From assembly GCA_963797675.1 (NCBI GenBank), contig CAWCQQ010000007.1, forward strand, positions 682,001-746,000: a DNA stretch of 64,000 nt, written 5' to 3'. Below the pieces are notes generated by a model, which was given only the letters and a program-made list of their open reading frames with translations, was not told where the DNA came from and did not search any database. Positions 1 through 6,510 of the stretch are shown in pieces; within the stretch, counting starts at the first letter, position 1, and the number at the start of each line of letters is the position of its first letter. The position numbers and the translations under genes are program-made. This DNA comes from DASQPR01 sp963797675. Lineage in GTDB: Bacteria; Actinomycetota; Actinomycetes; Mycobacteriales; Micromonosporaceae.

Positions 1-249
1 CTCGCCGGCCTGATCGGGCTGGTCATGGGGGAGAACGTGACGCTGGTGTCGAGCGCCGATGAAACGGCTCGCGAGGTCTACCGGCTGCTCACCGCGAACG
101 ATCTGTTCCGGCCCGATGAAGCGCCGGCGCCCGTTCACGAATTCACCAGCACCGGCGATCCGGCCGCGTTCGCCCGGCTGGCGCTGCGGTTCCTCGGACC
201 GGAGGCGGCGGCCGCAAGTGCACTCGCTCACGCAGAGGTCCTGGCATGA
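1..249 (+). CDS. murI: Glutamate racemase, C-terminal fragment
   Basis: The reading frame is open from the first base, so the gene begins outside the window; only about the last 82 residues are present. MurI interconverts L- and D-glutamate in the cytoplasm and supplies D-glutamate for peptidoglycan. The segment GLVMGENVTLVSSADETA matches the conserved C-terminal region of MurI, where the final helix after 'LVSSA.E.A' closes the fold. Its TGA stop overlaps the next ATG (ATGA at 246-249), so the two genes are translationally coupled. The order murI, metallo-beta-lactamase phosphodiesterase, rph, rdgB is that of mycobacterial genomes, which supports the call. The tail after the conserved helix (rich in Ala and Pro) is ordinary for actinobacteria. 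Confidence 0.88.
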   Translation, partial: LAGLIGLVMGENVTLVSSADETAREVYRLLTANDLFRPDEAPAPVHEFTSTGDPAAFARLALRFLGPEAAAASALAHAEVLA

Positions 250-992
250 AGTTGACGGTTCTGGGATGCGCCGGAAGTTTCCCCGGCCCGGAGTCGGCCT
301 GCTCCGCCTATCTGGTCGAGGCCGACGGATTCCGGCTGCTGCTCGACTTCGGCACCGGTTCACTGTCGGCACTGCAGCGCTACGCCAGCCTGACCAGTAT
401 CGACGCGATCCTGCTGTCGCATCTCCACTGTGACCACATGCTCGACGCGTGCTCGTACGTCGTGGTTCGCCGGTACGCGCCGGACGGCCCCTATCCTCGC
501 CTGCCGCTATTCGGCCCGTCCGGCGCGCGGGAGCGGATGGCCGCCGCCTACGGCTCCGAGGAGGGCCCTCTCGACGACGTCTACACGTTCTACTCGCTCG
601 AGCCGGGCACGTTCCCGATCGGGCCGTTGCGGGTGATGGTCGATCGGGTCGATCACCCGGTCGAGACGTACGGCGTCCGGATCGAACACGGCGGCCGTAC
701 GCTCGCGTACTCGGCCGACACGGCACCGTGCGACGCGCTGCTGCGGCTGGCCGAGGGTGCAGACGCATTCCTGTGCGAGGCGAGCTATCTCGCGACCGAG
801 GACAACCCGCCGGGTCTGCACATGACCGGGCGGGATGCGGGGATGGCCGCGACGAAGGCGGGTGTCGGTCGGCTCCTGCTGACCCATCTCGTGCACGCGT
901 GGGGCAGCGAGATCGCGACCGTCGACGAGGCAAGCTCGACATATGCCGGTCCGATCGACGTCGTCCGCCCGGGTTCCCGGTACGAAATTTAG
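246..992 (+). CDS. MBL-fold phosphodiesterase, Rv1339-like
   Basis: A 248-residue cytoplasmic metallo-beta-lactamase-fold hydrolase. The metal-binding motif is seen as SHLHCDH (His59, His61, Asp63, His64); later metal ligands are likely His in 'YSADTAPCD', the 'HMTGRDAG' segment and the C-terminal 'LLTHL'. It has the position and length of mycobacterial Rv1339, described as an atypical class II cyclic-nucleotide phosphodiesterase; cAMP hydrolysis here is inferred from that family and the conserved neighbourhood. An AGAGG element ends 8 bases before the ATG. Start codon overlaps the murI stop; a 19-base gap precedes rph, so all four genes are probably one operon. Related folds include RNase Z, but the short length and context argue against that. 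Confidence 0.85.
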   Translation: MKLTVLGCAGSFPGPESACSAYLVEADGFRLLLDFGTGSLSALQRYASLTSIDAILLSHLHCDHMLDACSYVVVRRYAPDGPYPRLPLFGPSGARERMAAAYGSEEGPLDDVYTFYSLEPGTFPIGPLRVMVDRVDHPVETYGVRIEHGGRTLAYSADTAPCDALLRLAEGADAFLCEASYLATEDNPPGLHMTGRDAGMAATKAGVGRLLLTHLVHAWGSEIATVDEASSTYAGPIDVVRPGSRYEI

Positions 993-1010
993 CTTCATTA
1001 GGATCACGGC

Positions 1011-1739
1011 ATGGCCCGACCTGATGGACGTACCCCCGATCAACTCCGCCCGGTAACGATGACGCGCGACTGGAGCATGCACTCGGAAGGCTCCGTGCTG
1101 ATCACGTTCGGCGGTACGAAGGTGCTGTGCACCGCGAGCGTCACGCCCGGCGTACCGCGCTGGCGGAAGGGTTCCGGCCTCGGCTGGGTCACGTCCGAAT
1201 ATGCGATGCTGCCGCGCGCCACGACGACCCGCAACGACCGGGAGAGCGTCAAGGGTCGCATCGGTGGCCGTACCCATGAGATCTCCCGCCTGATCGGCCG
1301 CAGCCTGCGCGCGTGCATCGACCTGAGCGCGCTCGGCGAGAACTCGTTGGTGATCGACTGCGACGTGCTGCAGGCCGACGGCGGCACCCGGACCGCATCG
1401 GTGACCGGCGGATACGTTGCGCTGGTCGACGCGGTCACCTGGATGGCGAGCAAGAAGATGCTGGCGGCGCCGGTGGACAAGGTGATTTTCCGGTCGGTCT
1501 GCGCGGTCAGCGTCGGCGTCATCGACGGCGAACCCCGACTCGACCTGGACTACGCCGAAGACGGCAGCGCCGACGTCGACATGAACATCGTGTGTACCGG
1601 CACCGGCGAGTTCGTCGAGGTCCAGGGCACCGGTGAGCACGACGTCTTCGATCGCGAACGCCTGAACGCGCTGCTCGATCTCGGTCTCGCCGGTTGTGCC
1701 TCGTTGACCGCCGCGCAGAACGCGGCGCTCGGCCGGTGA
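1011..1739 (+). CDS. rph: Ribonuclease PH
   Basis: A 242-residue phosphorolytic 3'-5' exoribonuclease that trims tRNA 3' ends using phosphate. The N-terminus 'RPDGRTPDQLRPV' is the RNase PH signature, followed by 'EGSVLITFGGTKVLCTASV', 'GWVTSEYAMLPRAT', 'GRTHEISRLIGRSLRA' and 'CDVLQADGGTRTASVTGG', all hallmark blocks. Length is exactly that of the family. The stop TGA overlaps the GTG start of rdgB by three bases (GTGA), a coupling also usual in actinobacteria. Nothing is missing or altered in the catalytic blocks that can be seen. Confidence 0.96.
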   Translation: MARPDGRTPDQLRPVTMTRDWSMHSEGSVLITFGGTKVLCTASVTPGVPRWRKGSGLGWVTSEYAMLPRATTTRNDRESVKGRIGGRTHEISRLIGRSLRACIDLSALGENSLVIDCDVLQADGGTRTASVTGGYVALVDAVTWMASKKMLAAPVDKVIFRSVCAVSVGVIDGEPRLDLDYAEDGSADVDMNIVCTGTGEFVEVQGTGEHDVFDRERLNALLDLGLAGCASLTAAQNAALGR

Positions 1740-2335
1740 ACATCCTTCTGGCCACCCGCAACGCGAAGAAGCTCGTCGAGTTGCAGCGCATCGTGGATGC
1801 GGCGGCGCTACCGCACACGATCGTCGGCATGTCCGACGTGGACGACTACCTCGAAGTACCCGAATCTGGGTTGACGTTCGCCGAGAACGCGCTGCTCAAG
1901 GCGTCCGAAGCCGTGAAGTACACCGGTCTGCCGGCGATCGCGGACGACTCCGGTCTCGCGGTCGACGTGATGGGCGGCATGCCCGGCATCTTCAGCGCTC
2001 GATGGTCCGGCCGGCACGGCGACGACGACGCGAACCTCGATCTCGTCCTGGCACAGATCGCCGACCTGCCCGACTCGGCGAGGGCGGCGTCGTTCCTCTG
2101 CGCCGCGGCGCTGGCGCTGCCGGACGGCCGGACGTTCGTGGCCGAGGGCCGGATGCCCGGGCACCTGATTCGAGCGCGCCGAGGCACCGGTGGCTTCGGT
2201 TACGATCCGATCTTCGTGCCGGACGGTGAAACGCGCACGAGTGCCGAGTTGACGCCGGCCGAGAAGGACGCGATCAGCCACCGTGGCCAGGCGTTCCGCG
2301 CGCTCGCGACGATCATCGCGGCGGAACTCGGCTAA
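1736..2335 (+). CDS. rdgB: dITP/XTP pyrophosphatase (RdgB/HAM1)
   Basis: A 199-residue Ham1-family nucleoside triphosphate pyrophosphatase that removes non-canonical purine nucleotides (ITP, dITP, XTP) from the pool. The N-terminal 'LLATRNAKKLVEL', the 'TFAENALLKA' metal-binding block, 'ADDSGLAVDVMGGMPGIFSARW' and the 'GTGGFGYDPIFVP' substrate loop are complete. The GTG at 1736 is chosen because it overlaps the rph stop and puts the ATRN motif right at the N-terminus; an upstream in-frame ATG at 1694 lies inside rph and would add an unrelated leader. Its 3' end overlaps the minus-strand ltrA remnant by 23 bases. Confidence 0.95.
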   Translation: MNILLATRNAKKLVELQRIVDAAALPHTIVGMSDVDDYLEVPESGLTFAENALLKASEAVKYTGLPAIADDSGLAVDVMGGMPGIFSARWSGRHGDDDANLDLVLAQIADLPDSARAASFLCAAALALPDGRTFVAEGRMPGHLIRARRGTGGFGYDPIFVPDGETRTSAELTPAEKDAISHRGQAFRALATIIAAELG

Positions 2336-2730
2336 TCAGCGCCTCCTCGCGCGGCCGGTCGAAGTAGAGCCACCACATGCCGTACACGATGATCAGCCCG
2401 GCGGCGGTCAGCGCGAACAGATCGCCGCCAGGATCAGCGCTCCGGTGATCTGGATGAGCGTGGTGATCCGATACGCGACATCGTCGTTGTCGTACGCGGA
2501 GGCGAACCACGTGAAGTTCACCCACGCCCACCAGATCGCGAAGAACACCATCAGGTAGTGGCCGATGCCGTGGCCGATCTCGCCGGCGGTCAGCGCATGT
2601 GCAGGCGCCCGCTCGCCTGGGCGACACCGATCACGAAGCACAGGTCGAACAGCAGCTCGAGCGGCGTCGATGTGCGGTGGCTCTCGTCGGCGCTGCGCGG
2701 AATCATCGGCCGATATTTCGCTACGGGCAT
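2313..2730 (-). pseudogene. ltrA: Decayed low-temperature-requirement A (LtrA) gene
   Basis: LtrA proteins are multi-spanning membrane proteins of about 380-400 residues. Reading the minus strand from an ATG at 2730 gives the typical start 'STPLELLFDLCFVIGVAQAS', which stops at TGA after about 45 residues. The next frame continues with 'AGEIGHGIGHYLMVFFAIWW' and 'NFTWFASAYDNDDVAYR', then ends near 'LILAAI'. A third stretch resumes with 'ALTAAGLIIVYGMWWLYFDRP' and runs into the end of rdgB. About 120 internal residues between 'LILA' and 'WWLYFD' and the whole C-terminal third are absent, so this is a genuine degraded remnant. In mycobacteria this site holds a DUF3817 membrane gene, so the remnant is also a local replacement. 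Confidence 0.85.
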
Positions 2731-2884
2731 CCCGTCATTCTGGGCCGAGTGATCGCGGTACGCGCAACGCGATCAGGCAACCCGTCGACGACCCTCGATA
2801 CGGTGAGTCCTCATCATGTAACGCACAGATTGTGTGACGGACTTCGATGTCTCGAGGGAACGCTGTCTGGCGGAGGTGGGTATC

Positions 2885-3778
2885 GTGCCGATGACCGTGA
2901 CGAGTCCCTTCGCATTCGGCTCCGCCAACTTGATCGTCGCGTTCGCGATGTCCCTGGTGGGTGCCCTGTTCGGCCTGTCATGCCTGGTCCGCGCACGGAA
3001 GACGACATCGCATCGCTACGGCATCCGATGGCTGATCTTCGGCGCCGCCGCACTCGCCGTCGTGGGCGTCTGGCTGACGCACTTCATCGCCGTACTCGGC
3101 TTCGATGTGCCGTCGAGCCCGGTGCGTTACAGCGTGCTTCAGACGTTCGGGAGCCTGCTGATCGCGATCATCGTGATCGGTGCTGCGATGAGGGTCGTGG
3201 GTACCGAGCGGCCGTCGATCGTCCGGGTCCTGTTCGCCGGTCTACTGATCGGTGGCGGCATCTCGGCGATGCATTACTCCGGAGTCGCGGCGAGCCACGT
3301 CGAGGGCTTCTACACGTACGACGTACACCTGGTCGAGGCGTCGGTGCTGATCGCCGTGGTCGGGTCGATCATCGCGCTGGCCTTGACGGTCTGGACCGAC
3401 AGTTACGTGGCGATCGGGGTCGCTGCCGTGGTGTTTGCCACGATGGTCGCGGCCACGCACTACACCGGGATGGCCGCACTGCGCGTGCATCTGACCGCGG
3501 GCGGCCACGCCCCGTCGGGCGTTGAGGTGATTTCGATCGTCATTCCGGTCACCATCGGCGGCGTCTTGACGTTGCTGGCAATGCTGTTCGCCGCGCTCGG
3601 CATGATGTCCGATGACGGGGATCCGCTGGACGCCGACCGTCCGGGATCGGGTCGCGAACCGGCACCGGTCCGGCCGATGTGGCACATCCCGCAGCAGTAC
3701 GCGACGCCGGAGCAGAACGGGCATCGCGATCTGGCGCCGGAGATCGTCACCGTCACCCATCTGCGCCGCCACGGATAA
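2885..3778 (+). CDS. MHYT-domain integral membrane sensor protein
   Basis: A roughly 297-residue membrane protein with seven predicted transmembrane segments and the MHYT repeats: 'VWLTHFIAVLGF', 'GGGISAMHYSGVAAS' and 'MVAATHYTGMAAL'. The family is thought to bind copper through the Met/His pairs and sense a diatomic gas or redox state; it is usually fused to GGDEF/EAL or kinase domains. Here no output domain follows: the protein ends in a short cytosolic tail rich in Asp, Pro and Arg. The GTG at 2885 is chosen because GGAGG lies 8 bases upstream; an ATG at 2891 is possible. No regulator partner is adjacent except the divergent ltrA remnant. The sensed ligand is unknown. Confidence 0.85.
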   Translation: MPMTVTSPFAFGSANLIVAFAMSLVGALFGLSCLVRARKTTSHRYGIRWLIFGAAALAVVGVWLTHFIAVLGFDVPSSPVRYSVLQTFGSLLIAIIVIGAAMRVVGTERPSIVRVLFAGLLIGGGISAMHYSGVAASHVEGFYTYDVHLVEASVLIAVVGSIIALALTVWTDSYVAIGVAAVVFATMVAATHYTGMAALRVHLTAGGHAPSGVEVISIVIPVTIGGVLTLLAMLFAALGMMSDDGDPLDADRPGSGREPAPVRPMWHIPQQYATPEQNGHRDLAPEIVTVTHLRRHG

Positions 3779-3812
3779 CGCGTCGGCCCGGCGCTGCGCT
3801 GGACAGAAATGC

Positions 3813-3855
3813 CAAAGAACACTTTGATATTTTGCAACTATCAAAGTACTCTTTG
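3813..3855. promoter_or_regulatory. Double palindromic operator of the HTH regulator
   Basis: Two copies of CAAAG-N4-CTTTG lie at 3813-3826 and 3842-3855, starts 29 bases apart, about three helical turns. The longer arms 3813-3829 and 3839-3855 are also inverted repeats of each other with 15 of 17 bases matching. The last base is 4 bases before the ATG at 3860. The location suggests autoregulation by the downstream HTH protein; that is inference. Confidence 0.7.
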
Positions 3856-3859
3856 GCTT

Positions 3860-4435
3860 ATGGAGATCGGAGACCCGCAGGCGATCCGGGCACTGTCCCA
3901 TCCGCTGCGTCTGGACCTGCTCGAACTGCTGGGGGCGATCAGTCCGGCCACGGCCGCGACCTGCGGCCGCATCCTGGGCGTGCCGCAGGCGAACTGCTCG
4001 TTCCATCTGCGGCAACTCGCGAAGTACGGGTATGTCGAAGACGCCGGACCGGGCCGTGATCGCCGGGAGCGGCAGTGGCGAGTGCCTGAGCCCCGCCCGG
4101 TGCTGCGTATCGCCGGCTCCGATCCCCTGGTCGGCCAGGAACTTCTCCGCATCGTTGTCGAGCGCGAGGCGAAAGCGATCCTCAGCAACCGGGAACGCCG
4201 TGACAGCGACCCGACCTGGAGTGACGCCTCGACGGTGTTCGCCGCGGTCGCGATCCTGACTGCCGAGGAAGCCACCGATCTCAAGGCGAAATGGAAAGCG
4301 CTGATCGAGCCGTACGTCGGTCGCGATCGGCAAGCCGACCTGACGCCGGATCGGCGCTATGTCCGCTACTTCATGGCCGCCACCCCGATGCCCGTCCTTG
4401 ACCTGGGAGAGACTGACGATGACCGCGAATCCTGA
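3860..4435 (+). CDS. ArsR-like winged-helix transcriptional regulator
   Basis: A 191-residue regulator. Residues 1-75 form a winged helix-turn-helix: 'EIGDPQAIRALSHPLRLDLLELL' is the standard ArsR-type opening, with the recognition helix around 'GVPQANCSFHLRQLAKYGYVEDA'. The remaining 110 residues match no effector domain I recognise, and there is no paired-Cys metal site, so this is the helix_turn_helix_5 type rather than a classical metal sensor. The ATG at 3860 is preferred over one at 3809 because the latter would place the operator inside the coding region. The gene overlaps the following MBL hydrolase by 17 bases, so both are one transcript, and the regulator likely controls that hydrolase. 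Confidence 0.85.
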   Translation: MEIGDPQAIRALSHPLRLDLLELLGAISPATAATCGRILGVPQANCSFHLRQLAKYGYVEDAGPGRDRRERQWRVPEPRPVLRIAGSDPLVGQELLRIVVEREAKAILSNRERRDSDPTWSDASTVFAAVAILTAEEATDLKAKWKALIEPYVGRDRQADLTPDRRYVRYFMAATPMPVLDLGETDDDRES

Positions 4436-5375
4436 GCCGACCGACTCCATCCATGCCGGCTCGCTCGATGTCGTGTGGCGGCACGGTACGCCCACGAAGA
4501 ACCACCCGGCGGAGCCCCCGATCCAGATCCACCGGTACGACGACCGCACCGTGATCATGCGGCAGAGCAAGACGCTGTCGTACGAGGCACCGTTCATGTT
4601 CCTGCTTTTCGGTGCCCAGCGGGCACTGCTGCTGGACACCGGCGCGACCGAGGACCCGCAGACCTTCCCGCTCCGCGCGACTGTCGACGACCTCATCGAT
4701 CAGTGGCTCGCCGTGCATCCGTGCGACGGCTACGAACTCGTCATCGCGCACACCCACGGACACGGCGACCACGTCGCCGGCGACGCACAGTTCGCCGACC
4801 GTCCGGCCACCCGGGTCGTGCCGCGCAACGGCGACGAAATGCGGTCCTTCTTCGGCTTTGACGACCGGTGGCCGGCCCAGACGGTCACGTTCGATCTGGG
4901 CGGCCGGCTCCTGGAACTGATCGGCTCACCCGGCCATCACGGCGCCGCCATCACGATCTACGACCCGCGCACCGGCATTCTGTTCACCGGCGACACCGTT
5001 ATCCCCGGTCGTCTGTACGTCTTCGATCTGCCCGCCTTTCGCGACACGATGACCCGGCTGGTCGACTTCACGGCCACCCGAACCGTCACGCATGTGCTCG
5101 GATGCCACATCGAAATGGCTCGCAAACCGGGTCGCGACTACGCTCTCGGCGCCACCTACCAGCCGAACGAGCGTCCGCTGGAGATGGCTGCGGCTCGGCT
5201 CGTTGCGGTACGGGACGCCGTGATCGCCGCCGGAAACCGTCCTGGCGTACGCCGATACGACGATTTCGTGCTCTACGTCGAACCACGCCAGCGTGACCTG
5301 CGCAGGTTGGTGGTGGTGAGCGCCATCAAGAAGAACGCTGCCAAGATCCGCAGCGCGTTGTTCATGCGGACGTAG
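4419..5375 (+). CDS. MBL-fold metallo-hydrolase
   Basis: A 318-residue metallo-beta-lactamase superfamily hydrolase. The active-site motif HTHGHGDH lies at residues 111-118, followed by 'GSPGHHGAAITIYDPRTGI' and 'LFTGDTV', which provide the further His and the bridging Asp. No signal peptide, so cytoplasmic. GGGAGA ends 8 bases before the ATG at 4419. It is co-transcribed with the HTH regulator and lies upstream of the antibiotic nucleotidyltransferase-like gene, but a 30-base gap leaves co-transcription with that gene open. Substrate cannot be read from sequence; glyoxalase-II-like, lactonase or beta-lactam-type hydrolysis are all possible. Confidence 0.85.
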   Translation: MTANPEPTDSIHAGSLDVVWRHGTPTKNHPAEPPIQIHRYDDRTVIMRQSKTLSYEAPFMFLLFGAQRALLLDTGATEDPQTFPLRATVDDLIDQWLAVHPCDGYELVIAHTHGHGDHVAGDAQFADRPATRVVPRNGDEMRSFFGFDDRWPAQTVTFDLGGRLLELIGSPGHHGAAITIYDPRTGILFTGDTVIPGRLYVFDLPAFRDTMTRLVDFTATRTVTHVLGCHIEMARKPGRDYALGATYQPNERPLEMAAARLVAVRDAVIAAGNRPGVRRYDDFVLYVEPRQRDLRRLVVVSAIKKNAAKIRSALFMRT

Positions 5376-5405
5376 CGGCGGTCACCGGTCGGTTAGCGTC
5401 GTCGC

Positions 5406-6248
5406 ATGCTCGAACAGCAACGACTGATCGCCCGCGTACGGGAACTCTGCCGTGCCGATCCACGATTCGACGCCGTCCTCATGTACGGATCGTTTGCGCA
5501 GGGCATCGGTGATCGGTTCAGCGACATCGAATTCTGGCTTTTCACGACCGACCCCATCGACGCGACGGCCTGGTGCGAGCGGATCGCACCGACGCTCGCG
5601 ATCACGCGCAACGAGTTCGGCGCCCACGTCGTGTTCTTCCCGGATCTGATCCGGGGCGAGTTCCACTTCGCGCCGTACGCCGAGATCGCGCAGGTCGCGA
5701 CGTGGCCGGCGGTCGGAGCGGCGCCGGACGACATGATCGTGGTCGATCGGCACGGCACGCTGCGACCGCTACTGGCCGGTCTGCCCGCCGAACCCGAGGT
5801 GCCCGGCACGGCCCGCGAGGTCGAGCAACTGTGCCTGCGGTTCGTCAACTGGCTGGTGCTGGGGCTGCACGTGTACGCGCGGGGCGAGGTGTTGCGGGCA
5901 CACGATGCGCTGTCGCACGTACACCGGCATCTGATCTGGATGGCTCGCCTGGATGCGGACGGTCCGGTGGGCGCGTGGCTCACCCCGTCGCGGCGCGCGG
6001 AGCTGGAGTTGCCGGCGGCGACCGCGACGCTCCTGCACGCGGCGCACACCGGCGACGCCGCTGGCGGACTGCGGAATGCGTGGGTGATCGGCCATGATCT
6101 GTGGCGAAAATTGGCCGACCGGTACGGATTCACGGTGGTCGCCGCGCTATCCGAGGCGATTGATGATCGAGTTGTGCAATTACTTACGGATCATCATGCC
6201 GATATTGCAATCCTAAATAGCAAATCGAAGGGCGCCAGCGGCGATTAG
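5406..6248 (+). CDS. Lincosamide nucleotidyltransferase-like protein (Lnu B/F type)
   Basis: A 280-residue nucleotidyltransferase-fold enzyme. The catalytic signature GS-x10-D-x-E is seen as 'MYGSFAQGIGDRFSDIEFW' (Gly28-Ser29, Asp40, Glu42). The block 'NEFGAHVVFFPDLIRGEFHF' is shared with Lnu(B)/Lnu(F), which adenylylate lincomycin and clindamycin, and the length matches. Whether it confers resistance is unknown. The last 25 codons are AT-rich and contain a TTA leucine codon near 6177, unlike the body of the gene; TTA is rare in high-GC actinobacteria and can make expression depend on a bldA-type tRNA. Starts with ATG at 5406. A 262-base gap with lower GC follows and probably holds the promoter of the next gene. 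Confidence 0.8.
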   Translation: MLEQQRLIARVRELCRADPRFDAVLMYGSFAQGIGDRFSDIEFWLFTTDPIDATAWCERIAPTLAITRNEFGAHVVFFPDLIRGEFHFAPYAEIAQVATWPAVGAAPDDMIVVDRHGTLRPLLAGLPAEPEVPGTAREVEQLCLRFVNWLVLGLHVYARGEVLRAHDALSHVHRHLIWMARLDADGPVGAWLTPSRRAELELPAATATLLHAAHTGDAAGGLRNAWVIGHDLWRKLADRYGFTVVAALSEAIDDRVVQLLTDHHADIAILNSKSKGASGD

Positions 6249-6510
6249 GACAAACCGAAGCGGGGCTCGGCAACCCTTTAGAAACAAAGTATTCGCCGGT
6301 AGAGGCGGCTTGAACTGGCAGTTTGGGGAAATACGTCGCGCCGAGTTACGTCATTGTTTTGCAAAGTTACGCCGACATCTTGCGGAAACAATGTCGTGAT
6401 CGCTACGGTGAGCCCACTCACATGCGACACGCCATCCCAAGCATCATCGGGCGCGTCGAAGCGAGTCTCCCCGGCATCTATACGGCTCACTCGAGAGAAG
6501 ACAAGCCACG

